This document shows, in pieces, positions 44,861-54,926 of a stretch of DNA of 64,000 bases. Within the stretch, counting starts at the first letter, position 1. The number at the start of each line of letters is the position of its first letter. Source of the stretch: an uncultured SAR86 cluster bacterium (GTDB lineage Bacteria > Pseudomonadota > Gammaproteobacteria > Magnimaribacterales > D2472). Where the stretch lies: positions 62,001 to 126,000 of the forward strand of contig CACKPV010000002.1 of the NCBI GenBank assembly GCA_902602185.1. The letters run 5' to 3'. A program made the position numbers and the translations under genes. The notes beneath the pieces were generated by a model that saw only the letters and a program-made list of their open reading frames with translations, did no database searches and was not told the origin of the DNA.

Positions 44861-45606
44861 TGAATGAATATGAAGTCATCAGTCCTGAAATTGTTGATAT
44901 AGTATCAGGAGCAGGAGATATTTCGTTTTTGTCTGCTTTATTTTATCCCGTCTTAGCAGGAGGCTGGAGTGGTTTTTTTGCTAGTTTAGCCTTAATTCCT
45001 GCACTTCTTATTGGTTTAAATTTTTCAGATAAAATTAAAAATGCAAATAATGAATTAATTGATGCTAATCCGACATCGATCAGCAATCCAATTATCCTTA
45101 AGATATTTGGGTTCTTATTTTTTATTTTAGTTGTAATTAATTTCTTTTCTGCTGTCAGAGAATTGGTTCAGATTTATTACCTTTTATATTTTGAAGAATT
45201 GTTATTATTTATTAAAGACCTCTTAATTCAAATATTTTTAACAATTGTAGGCTTTGCAATTGCTAGTTTATATTTTCAACCTGAAAGAGTTAATATCACC
45301 GTTGATAAAAGCAGTACTGTTGCAGAAGATTTAATTGCATTACTAACGTTTGGACTGAAAGTTCCACTAGCTTTAGCAACAATGCTTTCGCAAACAATAA
45401 TCTTCTATGGTGTTTACCTTTTATTTTTTGGTTTTATTTCTTTTTTCATTGGAGGCGCTGAAGGACAATTATTGGATGGTATTGCGACCTTAATGGTTGG
45501 GGCATTTGCACCATTAGTCTTTTATTTATTATTTTTATTTCTTTTTCCCATTTTCAATTTATATCTTGCAATTTTGCATATACCAAAGATTGGAAAGGAT
45601 AACTGA
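44860..45606 (+). CDS. hypothetical polytopic membrane protein
   Basis: 248 aa with about 5 hydrophobic segments; translationally coupled to the preceding ORF; followed by a terminator. Confidence 0.6.
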   Translation: MNEYEVISPEIVDIVSGAGDISFLSALFYPVLAGGWSGFFASLALIPALLIGLNFSDKIKNANNELIDANPTSISNPIILKIFGFLFFILVVINFFSAVRELVQIYYLLYFEELLLFIKDLLIQIFLTIVGFAIASLYFQPERVNITVDKSSTVAEDLIALLTFGLKVPLALATMLSQTIIFYGVYLLFFGFISFFIGGAEGQLLDGIATLMVGAFAPLVFYLLFLFLFPIFNLYLAILHIPKIGKDN

Positions 45607-45625
45607 AAATAATTTATGAATTAGG

Positions 45626-45650
45626 GGGCTCCTTTAGGGAGCCCTTTTTT
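45626..45650 (+). terminator. Rho-independent terminator
   Basis: GGGCTCC-TTTAG-GGAGCCC stem-loop followed by TTTTTT. Confidence 0.85.
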
Positions 45651-45726
45651 GGTGGGCCCGGGAGGACTCGAACCTCCGACCAATGGATTATGAGTCCACT
45701 GCTCTAACCAACTGAGCTACAGGCCC
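45650..45726 (-). tRNA. ileX: tRNA-Ile2 (CAU anticodon, presumably lysidine-modified); elongator tRNA-Met is the alternative
   Basis: GGGCCTGTAGCTCAGTTGGTTAGAGCAGTGGACTCATAATCCATTGGTCGGAGGTTCGAGTCCTCCCGGGCCCACCA; 77 nt cloverleaf with encoded CCA, CAU anticodon. Ile2 preferred from the TTGGTCG variable region and rpoD neighbourhood (as E. coli ileX). Confidence 0.88.
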
Positions 45727-45776
45727 AACTTCAAGGATTGGACATTATAAAGAATAAAACTTAATTTGTGGAAAAA

Positions 45777-46124
45777 CTATTTGCAGTAAGCCTCAAAATT
45801 CTTTGCATAATTAGCTGCTAATTCAGCAAGTGCCATCCCCTCTAAATATTTTTCATCGGCAGCAGCAGTTTTACCCTCCTCTTCCAAAGCAGAAGCCTCA
45901 TCAATTGCCTGTCCAGAAAAATATAAGAATAATCCAGATGCATCGCTGACTTTTTTGCAGTCTTCTGGTTTCCAGAAACCCATGCGTTGTTTTCTTTGCA
46001 TCATCATTTCCATACGTTTTTTTTCCATCATTTCTTTTTTGGCTTTGTCATGCATTTTATGATCATCGGCAGTTAGGACAAATGGCAATGCAAGCATGCA
46101 AGTCAATATTATTTTGTTAAACAT
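45777..46124 (-). CDS. hypothetical Met-rich periplasmic protein
   Basis: Signal peptide, Met/Lys/Glu-rich segment HKMHDKAKKEMMEKKRMEMMMQRKQRMGF, two Cys. Confidence 0.6.
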   Translation of the reverse strand: MFNKIILTCMLALPFVLTADDHKMHDKAKKEMMEKKRMEMMMQRKQRMGFWKPEDCKKVSDASGLFLYFSGQAIDEASALEEEGKTAAADEKYLEGMALAELAANYAKNFEAYCK

Positions 46125-46204
46125 AATTTCTCCTTAAATTGTATAAGTATAAGTGTAGACCAAAAAAGATGGATTTGGTTCAAACAATGAAATTTTGCAG
46201 AATC

Positions 46205-48010
46205 TTAATCGTCTAAAAAACTGCGCAGGTGATTGGAGCGAGCTGGATGACGTAATTTTCTTAAAGCTTTTGCTTCTATTTGACGTATTCTCTCTCGGGT
46301 AACATCAAACTGTTTACCGACTTCCTCAAGGGTATGATCGGTATTCATCCCGATCCCAAAACGCATGCGCAAGACTTTTGCTTCTCTAGCCGTTAAAGAG
46401 GATAAAACATCATCAGTGGCAAAATGGAGACTTTCGTCAGTAGCATTTTCCATGGGTGAATGGATTACGGTATCCTCAATGAAATCTCCTAAATTCGAAT
46501 CTTCATCATCACCGATAGGAGTTTCCATAGAAATTGGTTCTTTGGCAATCTTGAGTACTTTTCTGACTTTATCTTCTGCCATATCAAGTTCTTTGCTGAG
46601 TTCTTCAGGAGTTGGTTCACGACCCATGTCTTGCATCATCTGCCGAGATACACGATTAAGTTTGTTGATAGTTTCAATCATGTGCACCGGAATTCTTATG
46701 GTTCGAGCTTGATCTGCAATTGATCTAGTAATGGCTTGGCGAATCCACCAAGTTGCATAGGTACTGAATTTATAACCTCGACGATATTCGAATTTATCTA
46801 CTGCTTTCATAAGGCCAATATTCCCTTCTTGAATCAAATCTAAAAATTGGAGACCTCGGTTAGTATATTTTTTAGCAATAGAAATAACCAAACGTAAATT
46901 GGCTTCCACCATATCTTTTTTGGCTCTGCGCATTTTAGTTTCACCCATAGACATAGCACGATTAATCTCTTTAATCTCCTTCGAAGTGAGCCCCACTTTC
47001 TCCTCGATAGCTAGTATTTCTTTTTGAGAAATTTGCACATCTTGTTGTACTTTTTTCAATAAATCCGTTTTGTATTTTTTATTTTTGAGCAAGGTATTTG
47101 TAATCGTTAACTTAGTGAAATTATCTTTGAAAGCTTCGATGAAATCTTTACGCGGCATGCGTGCATCCTTAACACATAACACCTGAATAATGCGTTCATG
47201 GACTCGAATGGTTTCCAAATCAATACGCGCAATAGCACAAATATCATCAAACATGCGTGGGCTAAATTTAAGAAATTTAAAAATGTTACCAAGCTTTTCA
47301 AACTCTTTTTGAGCCTCTTTAGAATTCCTGCCCTTCTTCTCCATAATTTTATTAGTTTTATTATGTTGGCGCTTTAAACTAGTCATTCGGCGCTGCACTT
47401 CTTTGAAATCCAGTCCAGTATCTGGGGCATCATCAGAACTATTCTCTAAGGCTTTTGCTTTCTCACTTCCTGGTCCTGCAGAAGGTACTTCTTCCATCTC
47501 CTCTAAGAAACCGGTCATTAAATCATTAAGTTTTTTCTCATCATCTTTAACCAGTTGAAAAAACTCTAAAACAAACTCTACGGTTCGTGGATATTGAGAA
47601 CTGGCCATAAGCAAATCCCGCATGCCCTCCTCAATACGTTTAGCAATTTCAATTTCTCCTTCACGAGTCAACAAATCAACCGTTCCCATCTCACGCATGT
47701 ACATGCGCACGGGATCAGTAGTTCTGCCTGTTTCATTTTCAACTGCGGCTAGAGCTTCGGCAGCTTGTTCGAGGGCTATGTCATCGGTATTTTCCGATTC
47801 ACGAAGCATAAGTGTATCAACGTCAGGTGCCTTTTCATGAACGGTCAACCCTAGGTCTTCGATCATGCCAATAATTTCTTCGAATTGTTCGGGTTCAGAT
47901 ATATCTTCTGGTAAATGATCGTTAACATCAGCATAGGTCAAATATCCCTGCTCTCGACCTTTCTCTATTAACTCTGCAATTTTTGAACCTTCTTTCCCGA
48001 ATTTATCCAT
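46205..48010 (-). CDS. rpoD: RNA polymerase sigma factor RpoD (sigma-70)
   Basis: Region 1.1; [92 protein letters not shown]. Confidence 0.98.
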   Translation of the reverse strand: MDKFGKEGSKIAELIEKGREQGYLTYADVNDHLPEDISEPEQFEEIIGMIEDLGLTVHEKAPDVDTLMLRESENTDDIALEQAAEALAAVENETGRTTDPVRMYMREMGTVDLLTREGEIEIAKRIEEGMRDLLMASSQYPRTVEFVLEFFQLVKDDEKKLNDLMTGFLEEMEEVPSAGPGSEKAKALENSSDDAPDTGLDFKEVQRRMTSLKRQHNKTNKIMEKKGRNSKEAQKEFEKLGNIFKFLKFSPRMFDDICAIARIDLETIRVHERIIQVLCVKDARMPRKDFIEAFKDNFTKLTITNTLLKNKKYKTDLLKKVQQDVQISQKEILAIEEKVGLTSKEIKEINRAMSMGETKMRRAKKDMVEANLRLVISIAKKYTNRGLQFLDLIQEGNIGLMKAVDKFEYRRGYKFSTYATWWIRQAITRSIADQARTIRIPVHMIETINKLNRVSRQMMQDMGREPTPEELSKELDMAEDKVRKVLKIAKEPISMETPIGDDEDSNLGDFIEDTVIHSPMENATDESLHFATDDVLSSLTAREAKVLRMRFGIGMNTDHTLEEVGKQFDVTRERIRQIEAKALRKLRHPARSNHLRSFLDD

Positions 48011-48060
48011 GTAACCCCTTTCTGATATTAGTATTTAATGTAGTGACAAAAACCTCTTTT

Positions 48061-49848
48061 TCAATCCCTTGTTGCACTCAATTGCTGCAATAATTGGCGA
48101 TCAGTAGCATCAAGAGTTTCTTTTTCTAATATTAATTGTTGAAACTCAATTCGCTCTGCTTGCGAGATTGATCCAGCATTATACTTACTTTTTAACCATT
48201 CTTCTCGATTTTCAAAATTTTTCAATAGGATTTGCATGCAGTCTTCAAATGATTGTTCTGCATCACTTGGAGACATTTGTAATTCCCCAACCATAGCTTG
48301 ACTAAATAAATCTTTTAACCCCTCATTAGAAATATACTCCATAAGTTGTGAGGGATTTTTGGAGCTCGAATTATGAAACGTACTTTGCAACTCATTGAGA
48401 GTCGCAATTGGTGAATCTTGGGGAATTCTCTCCCATAATTTGTGTTGTGCTAACACTGGATTAACTAGGAGTGATTGGATCAATAGAATAATTGTTTTAG
48501 TTAAAATATTATTATCTTGATTATTACCTTTTGCTTCGGTAGAAGATGGAGTATTTGGGTTAATTGGTGGTGGAGTTGTCTGCTCAATCATCCCACTTAG
48601 AGACATACCGCAAAGCTTACTGATCTCCTCCGTAAATGCTGCTTTTAAAAAATCATTTCTTAATTTACCTATATATTTTGCTCCGAATGCAGCGGCTTTG
48701 GAGCGCCCTTCAATGGTGGTCAAATCATCTACTTCTTTGACCCGATTTAAGAAGAATTGAGACAAAGGTAAACCATGTTTGAGTAAGTCATCAAATGCTT
48801 CCTTACCAAATGCCCGGATATAACTGTCAGGATCATGCTCTTTATCAAAAAACACATATTTGATCCTTGTGTCTTCTCTAAGAATCGGAAGAATATTTTC
48901 AAAAGCTTTCCAAGCTGCTTTGCCTCCTGCCTCATCCCCATCAAAAGCAAAAAATATATTACTGGTATAACGCAATAGTTTGGCTAAATGCCGAGAAGTA
49001 ACTGCAGTACCCATTGTTGCCACCGCATTTGGTACACCATGTTCATGCAAACCTATCACGTCCATATACCCTTCAACCACCACCAAAGCATCTAATTTCT
49101 TCTGCTCACGCCTAGCTTCAAAAAGACCATAAAGTTCATTGGATTTGTTAAAAAGAAGTGTTTCGGGAGAGTTTAAGTATTTTGCTTGTTGATCTGCATC
49201 ATTTAAACGCCTGCCCCCAAAACCAATGTGTTTACCCCGAATATTGCGAATGGGAAAAATCAATCGATTCCGTAATCGATCATAGAATTCTTTGTTCTTT
49301 TTTTCTTTAAACAATCCAGAATCAATCAATGTCTTTTGATCAAATGAAAGTTTAACTTCATTGTAAAGAGCATCCCATTTATCAAAAGCAAAACCTAATT
49401 CAAATTTTTTGGCTGTGAGTCCAGAAATATTCCGGTTTTTAAGATAATCAACTGCTGAAGTGCCTTGCGTTGATTTTAAGTTATCTTCGTAAAAATTTAC
49501 GGCACGATCAAGAATATCATAATTTACTTGTTCGGTTTTTGGGGCCCCAGTATTTTTATAGGGTATCTCAAGATTGACCGATGATGCCAAAGTCTCCACA
49601 GCCTCAATAAAATCTAGTCCCTCATAGTCGCGAATAAACTTAATGGCATTACCGGAAGCTTTGCAGGACCAGCAGTGGTAAAACTGTTTTTGTTGATTGA
49701 TAGAAAATGATGGTTTTTTATCTGGATGAAACGGGCATAAACCTGTAAAACTTGAACCAGATCTTTGAATGTTAATGCGTTGACCAATAACATCAACAAT
49801 ATCAACTGTTTCAAGGAGTTTGTCTATAAAATCTTCAGGTATGTACAT
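48061..49848 (-). CDS. dnaG: DNA primase
   Basis: CHC2 zinc finger (CPFHPDKKPSFSINQQKQFYHCWSCKASGNAI), TOPRIM VVEGYMDVIGLHEHGV; upstream of rpoD. Confidence 0.97.
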   Translation of the reverse strand: MYIPEDFIDKLLETVDIVDVIGQRINIQRSGSSFTGLCPFHPDKKPSFSINQQKQFYHCWSCKASGNAIKFIRDYEGLDFIEAVETLASSVNLEIPYKNTGAPKTEQVNYDILDRAVNFYEDNLKSTQGTSAVDYLKNRNISGLTAKKFELGFAFDKWDALYNEVKLSFDQKTLIDSGLFKEKKNKEFYDRLRNRLIFPIRNIRGKHIGFGGRRLNDADQQAKYLNSPETLLFNKSNELYGLFEARREQKKLDALVVVEGYMDVIGLHEHGVPNAVATMGTAVTSRHLAKLLRYTSNIFFAFDGDEAGGKAAWKAFENILPILREDTRIKYVFFDKEHDPDSYIRAFGKEAFDDLLKHGLPLSQFFLNRVKEVDDLTTIEGRSKAAAFGAKYIGKLRNDFLKAAFTEEISKLCGMSLSGMIEQTTPPPINPNTPSSTEAKGNNQDNNILTKTIILLIQSLLVNPVLAQHKLWERIPQDSPIATLNELQSTFHNSSSKNPSQLMEYISNEGLKDLFSQAMVGELQMSPSDAEQSFEDCMQILLKNFENREEWLKSKYNAGSISQAERIEFQQLILEKETLDATDRQLLQQLSATRD

Positions 49849-50227
49849 TATTGCTTAACCAGCCATCAAGAATAATTTTAGCAGCCAAATCATCAATCGG
49901 TTTGCCAGATGTGTCCATTTGCTTTGCTTCAAAACTTGTCAATCTTTCGTCAAAAAATTCGATCTTGATATTTATCCTCTCCTTTAAAATATCCGCAAAT
50001 AATTTCACTTCTTTCATCATCTCACTCTCAGAACCATCCATATTAAAAGGTTGCCCAATAATGACCACTTGAGGTTTCCACTCCTTAATGATGGCCTCTA
50101 ATTGAGGCCAATTAATACCTGATTTAGTCTTTGTTATTATTTCCAATGGGGAGGATGAAGATGTTTGAGTATTCCCAACAGCAACACCTATTTTGCTGAC
50201 ACCGTAGTCAATACCTATAACATTCAT
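49835..50227 (-). CDS. ruvX: Holliday junction resolvase-like RuvX/YqgF
   Basis: MNVIGIDYGVSKIGVAVGNT; VVIIGQPFNMDGSESEM; FFDERLTSFEA. Start trimmed to 50227. Confidence 0.92.
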   Translation of the reverse strand: MNVIGIDYGVSKIGVAVGNTQTSSSSPLEIITKTKSGINWPQLEAIIKEWKPQVVIIGQPFNMDGSESEMMKEVKLFADILKERINIKIEFFDERLTSFEAKQMDTSGKPIDDLAAKIILDGWLSNNVHT

Positions 50228-50847
50228 GGTGCTTGCCCAAATTCCCAAACTCGATCTACAGTCAAAGTTTGATATTGTGCAGACATGGAATCTGGGAACG
50301 ACGGATATGGTGACGCAAGTGTGAGAATCTGACGGGCCAGTTTATCTACAATAAAATTTCCTGAAGACGTCATGATTTGAATATCTTGCAATGCTCCACT
50401 TGCATCAATAGAGACTGTGATGCGCATCTGGTGCGGTGTTAACTGCGGATATTGTTGGATTAATAATTGATGACCAATATTTTCAATTTGCCGTTGCCAT
50501 AAATTTAAATATTTTGCTTCATCAGTATTCATGGTTGAGTTTGCATCAAGTCTTCTTATTTGCATGGCAGGAGCCGCTATTGAGGCTGTCGATGTATTGT
50601 TGTTAAAGGCACCTATCTCTGATGCCACTGAATTTTTAAATTGTTGCATGTTCGAAATATTATCTTGCGAAGCATTTGCCAATTTTAAATTAATTATTGG
50701 TGATTCCTCGGGTGTCTCAAAACTCATAATGACTGAAAAAGAAACAGCCCCAATTAGGAAAATATGTAAACCGAAAGACAAAATAAAAGACTTCTTGAGA
50801 TTTATTCGATCTCGAAAATATTTATCGATGAGAATATTTCTACTCAT
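50224..50847 (-). CDS. TonB-family energy transducer
   Basis: N-terminal TM (SFGLHIFLIGAVSFSVIM) and TonB-like C-terminal domain (VSIDASGALQDIQIMTSSGNFIVDKLARQIL). Confidence 0.78.
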   Translation of the reverse strand: MSRNILIDKYFRDRINLKKSFILSFGLHIFLIGAVSFSVIMSFETPEESPIINLKLANASQDNISNMQQFKNSVASEIGAFNNNTSTASIAAPAMQIRRLDANSTMNTDEAKYLNLWQRQIENIGHQLLIQQYPQLTPHQMRITVSIDASGALQDIQIMTSSGNFIVDKLARQILTLASPYPSFPDSMSAQYQTLTVDRVWEFGQAP

Positions 50848-51767
50848 AATGATTCAATCAGAGCAGCTATCGGGTTTTGTCCAGACTGATCAAAGATTTC
50901 AACGGCACAAGTTGGACTAGTGATATTAATTTCTGTTAAGTGATCATCAATAATATCAATGCCAGCAAATAGAATCTCATGCTGCATTAGTCTCTCTCCT
51001 ACTATTGATGCAATATTTTTTTGGATGTCACTGATTGGTGTAGCAACTCCTTTACCGCCTTGAGCTAAATTTCCTAAAAAGGAATCGGGACGTGGGATTC
51101 TTGCTAAAGCCATCGGAAATGGTTTGCCGTGAATAACTAATATACGAAAATCTCCAAGAGTAATTTGAGGAAGAAATTTTTGCAGAATAATGGGGCGAGT
51201 AAAATTATTGGACAGTGTTTGAAGCATGTCTGTATGTTGATCTAAAGGAGTTGAAATCTTATGTATATTATCTCCCCCCATGCCGTTAACTGGTTTAATA
51301 ATAAGTTCGTTATGAATCTGTTGGAACTGCTGCATTTCTGCCTTTTGAGTGGTAAGTAAAGTTGGTGGAGTAAATTCGGGAAACTCGAATGCAAATATCT
51401 TTTCATTAAAAGTTTTCAATGCCTCCGGATGATTAATAACTCTAAGTCCTTCATGGTGAGCAACTCCTAGTAGGTGCAAACATGTGAGGTAATCTTCATC
51501 AACTGGAGGATCTGTGCGCATAAAACAGAATTGAAAGTCCTGCAAGCTGATCTCACATTGATTCTGAAGAACCAAGTTATTATTGTCAGTACTTACTTGA
51601 TTACAATGAGCAAGCATTTTGCCGTTGCTGTAAGTAAGATCACTAGCTAGGCACTGAAAGACTTCATATTGCCTTTCTAAAAATTCCCGCATCATAAAGA
51701 CAGAGGTATCTTTTTTAGGGCTTAAGGTATCAAAAGCATTAGTAATAAATAAAACGTTATCTGCCAT
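50844..51767 (-). CDS. gshB: glutathione synthetase
   Basis: FMRTDPPVDEDYLTCLHLLG; IIKPVNGMGGDNIHKI; TEINITSPTCAVEI. Confidence 0.94.
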   Translation of the reverse strand: MADNVLFITNAFDTLSPKKDTSVFMMREFLERQYEVFQCLASDLTYSNGKMLAHCNQVSTDNNNLVLQNQCEISLQDFQFCFMRTDPPVDEDYLTCLHLLGVAHHEGLRVINHPEALKTFNEKIFAFEFPEFTPPTLLTTQKAEMQQFQQIHNELIIKPVNGMGGDNIHKISTPLDQHTDMLQTLSNNFTRPIILQKFLPQITLGDFRILVIHGKPFPMALARIPRPDSFLGNLAQGGKGVATPISDIQKNIASIVGERLMQHEILFAGIDIIDDHLTEINITSPTCAVEIFDQSGQNPIAALIESL

Positions 51768-51769
51768 TT

Positions 51770-52507
51770 TTATAATGTATCAAGATTCACCTGAAGAATC
51801 GATAACGCAACAATTGCAGCTGTCTCTGCTCTGAGAGTATTGCCTCCAAGGGTGTAAGATTTATTTGAAATACTCTTTAAATGCTCGATTTCTTTTGGGG
51901 AAAAATCAGACTCTGGTCCCGTAACAAATGAGACAGGAGAAGTAATGGTATTAGGCACTTTCTGCGAGGCATCAAGATCAAAAAAAATTAGGTTTTTTTC
52001 GCTGGCAATTGCAGATTGCAAATTTTCGAAAACTTCTAAACTTGGTTTAAAATTTTGCCCCGATTGCTCGCATGCTCCAATTATTGTCACATTACATTTT
52101 TCTATTATTTTGGTTAAATCTTTTTTTACCAAACTATGAGACAATCGCTCAGGCCGATATAACTTAATTTGGTTGATGCCAAGTTCGGTTAACTTTTGAA
52201 TCATAAAATTTAGGTTTTCTTTTTGGATAAAAGGAATAATTGCTGTAATGGAAACATCTTTGGGCAATTGCAGTTCCAAACTTGAATCAGGTGTTAATGC
52301 AATAACTTGTTTATCAATCTTAATAATTGTGCATTTAATATAACTCCCAAGCCCATCAAATAACTCAATTTTCTGATCGATTTGCAGACGCAAAACTTTT
52401 ACAAAATGATGCAATACCTTCCCATCAGTCAACTCAATAGTTGTTGAGGAAGAGGATGAGCAGAGTTGTTTTAGATCGGGAAGATATAGTCTTGGGATTA
52501 ACATCAA
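51770..52507 (-). CDS. rsmE: 16S rRNA (uracil1498-N3)-methyltransferase RsmE
   Basis: HHFVKVLRL; SFVTGPESDFSPKEIEHL; LGGNTLRAETAAIVALSIL. Confidence 0.93.
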   Translation of the reverse strand: MMLIPRLYLPDLKQLCSSSSSTTIELTDGKVLHHFVKVLRLQIDQKIELFDGLGSYIKCTIIKIDKQVIALTPDSSLELQLPKDVSITAIIPFIQKENLNFMIQKLTELGINQIKLYRPERLSHSLVKKDLTKIIEKCNVTIIGACEQSGQNFKPSLEVFENLQSAIASEKNLIFFDLDASQKVPNTITSPVSFVTGPESDFSPKEIEHLKSISNKSYTLGGNTLRAETAAIVALSILQVNLDTL

Positions 52508-52533
52508 TTGATTATAAGATGGATAATTAAATT

Positions 52534-53094
52534 TTGAAAAATAAACAAATCATATTAATTAGACATGCTGAAGCCGCTGCAAGTTGGGGGACATCCAATC
52601 CTGATCCTGGACTCAGCAATATTGGAAAAAAACAAGCAAAAATCCTGAGAAAGCACCTGACAAATGTAGACGGTTTTAAAGTGATCTCAAGTCCCATGGC
52701 CAGAGCACTGCAAACATGCCAGATTGCCTTGGATATTCCCCTTAAGAATATTCAGATCAATGCAACTTTTTCAGAAATACCGTCTTCAAATATTAATGCG
52801 GAAGATAAATCTTTGTGGTTACAGAAGATAAGTCAGTCTTCAGTCAGAAATTTACCTAACAATTTACAGAATTGGTTTGAAAGAATAATTGAGGCACTTG
52901 AGCACATCACTGAAGATACGATTATCTTTAGTCATTTTATGGTAATCAATGCTGTAATTTCTTACATCACAAAACAAGATAAATTGGTTACCTCTTTTCC
53001 CGATTATACTTCTTTAACCAAAATCGAAAATGCTGATGGTTCACTCAAATTAACATCGTTTGGAACTGACAAAAAAACACATATAAATCTGTGA
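52534..53094 (+). CDS. sixA: phosphohistidine phosphatase SixA-like / histidine phosphatase
   Basis: IILIRHAEAAASWG; LSNIGKKQAKIL; SSPMARALQTCQIA; TTG start. Confidence 0.75.
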   Translation: MKNKQIILIRHAEAAASWGTSNPDPGLSNIGKKQAKILRKHLTNVDGFKVISSPMARALQTCQIALDIPLKNIQINATFSEIPSSNINAEDKSLWLQKISQSSVRNLPNNLQNWFERIIEALEHITEDTIIFSHFMVINAVISYITKQDKLVTSFPDYTSLTKIENADGSLKLTSFGTDKKTHINL

Positions 53095-53157
53095 TTTTCT
53101 ATTGATCATTTTTTAACCAACTGTACACTAAGGTTTCAACTTTTTAACGATACTTTT

Positions 53158-53421
53158 TTGGAAAGAGGAAAAAAATTAAACGGTTCTGCCAAACGGAAGA
53201 CTCTTAGAGAAGAGGTCCGCAAAGCTATGAAAAGGTATTACAAAAGCCTAGATCAAGAAATACCTGCTGATGTCTATAATATGGTTTTGCGTGAAGTTGA
53301 AATACCTTTATTTATTTCAATCTTAAAATTTGCCAATAATAATCAATCCAAAGCCGCCAAAATGCTGGGCATTAGTAGAGGAACCTTTCGTTCGAAATTA
53401 AAAAAATATGAAATTATCTAA
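53158..53421 (+). CDS. fis: DNA-binding protein Fis
   Basis: VYNMVLREVEIPLFISILKFANNNQSKAAKMLGISRGTFRSKLKKY; upstream of purH; TTG start. Confidence 0.9.
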   Translation: MERGKKLNGSAKRKTLREEVRKAMKRYYKSLDQEIPADVYNMVLREVEIPLFISILKFANNNQSKAAKMLGISRGTFRSKLKKYEII

Positions 53422-54926
53422 TGAGTTCTGTTGTTCCTAAAACTGCTCTAATCAGCTTATCTGATAAATCTAACTTAAAAAAATTGATTACATTTATGAT
53501 TGCCCACAATATAAAAATGATTTCCACTGGTGGTACTTACAAAGCAATAAAAAATATTACTGATAATGTGATCGAGGTTGCTGAGTTTACTGGATTTAAA
53601 GAAATGATGGGTGGTCGTGTCAAAACTCTGCACCCGAAAATTCATGCTGGCATTCTTTCAAGACGAGGAACTGATTCAGAACTACTAGATAAACTTGATT
53701 TTGAAGAAATTGATCTAGTTGTTGTAAATTTGTATCCGTTTGAGGAAACCATCCAACAGGACTGTTCTTTCGAAGAAGCTGTGGAGCAAATTGATATTGG
53801 GGGCCCAACCATGATTAGAGCTGCTGCTAAGAATTTCCATCATGTCACTGTACTTACCGATCCAAAAGACTATGAATCCTTTATCAATGAATTTGAGAAG
53901 AATGCGGGTATAAGCTTAGAATTTCGAAAAGCTCAAGCAGCTAAAGTATTTGCAACTATGGCAAATTACAATAATGCAATTAGTAAGTATTTTGGGGGAG
54001 CCAAAACCCTTCCCTTAAGATACGGTGAAAACCCTCATCAGTCTGCTGAATTAGAGATTCATCCAAATCTTCTAAAAGTTAATATTGCGAATGCACATGT
54101 GATCCAGGGCAAAGCCCTGTCTTATAACAACATTGCGGATGCGGATGCAGCTTGGGAATGCTTGAAACAGTTTTCTGAGCCGTCTTGCGTGATCGTTAAA
54201 CATGCAAATCCCTGTGGTGTTGGCCAAGCACAATCAGTCGATGCAGCTTATCGTCTAGCCTATCAGACTGATCCTACCTCTGCTTTTGGAGGAATTATTG
54301 CTTTGAATCGGGAGGCAAATGCTGAATTAATGCAAGAAATTATTGATCAGCAGTTTGTAGAAGTTCTGATTGCACCTAAATTTACAAAAGGTGCACTCGG
54401 AGTGCTGCAACAAAAGGAAAATATTAGGGTTCTCCAATGCGATTTAGAGGGTGACCGAAATACTCATCAAGTAAAAATTGTCTCCGGTGGTCTCTTAAGA
54501 CAAACTGAAGACATAGGTATGATCGATGAAAGTGATCTCAAAGTAGTAACCCAAAGAGCTCCCTCTCCTTCACAAATTATTGATCTTCTGTTTGCCTGGA
54601 AAGTTGCAAAATATGTAAAATCTAATGCGATTGTATTTGTAAAAAATCAGCAGACCATCGGCATTGGTGCCGGACAAATGAGTCGAGTTATCAGCGCGGC
54701 TATTGCTAATATGAAGGCACAGGAAGAAAATCTCATTGTAGAAAATGCTTGTATGGCTTCTGATGCTTTTTTTCCTTTTCGTGATGGTATAGATACTGCT
54801 GCTGCAAGTGGAATCACTGCCATCATCCAACCTGGTGGATCAATGCGTGATGATGAGGTTATCGCAGCAGCCGATGAGCATGATATTGCTATGGTTTTCA
54901 CCGGGATGAGGCACTTCAGACACTAA
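53421..54926 (+). CDS. purH: bifunctional AICAR formyltransferase / IMP cyclohydrolase
   Basis: [54 protein letters not shown]. Confidence 0.97.
   Translation: MSSVVPKTALISLSDKSNLKKLITFMIAHNIKMISTGGTYKAIKNITDNVIEVAEFTGFKEMMGGRVKTLHPKIHAGILSRRGTDSELLDKLDFEEIDLVVVNLYPFEETIQQDCSFEEAVEQIDIGGPTMIRAAAKNFHHVTVLTDPKDYESFINEFEKNAGISLEFRKAQAAKVFATMANYNNAISKYFGGAKTLPLRYGENPHQSAELEIHPNLLKVNIANAHVIQGKALSYNNIADADAAWECLKQFSEPSCVIVKHANPCGVGQAQSVDAAYRLAYQTDPTSAFGGIIALNREANAELMQEIIDQQFVEVLIAPKFTKGALGVLQQKENIRVLQCDLEGDRNTHQVKIVSGGLLRQTEDIGMIDESDLKVVTQRAPSPSQIIDLLFAWKVAKYVKSNAIVFVKNQQTIGIGAGQMSRVISAAIANMKAQEENLIVENACMASDAFFPFRDGIDTAAASGITAIIQPGGSMRDDEVIAAADEHDIAMVFTGMRHFRH

Noticed and set aside
43925-45650. 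Possible genomic island with tRNA attachment-site duplication
   Set aside because: I looked for a copy of the tRNA 3' end (ggaggactcgaacc on the + strand) in the 43925-43981 gap next to the S9 peptidase and did not see one; no integrase or transposase. Kept only as an orphan cluster.
46365-46712. 115-aa + strand ORF antisense to rpoD
   Set aside because: Shadow of the highly conserved sigma-70 regions.
54570-54901. Two minus-strand ORFs antisense to purH
   Set aside because: Shadow ORFs over conserved PurH sequence.
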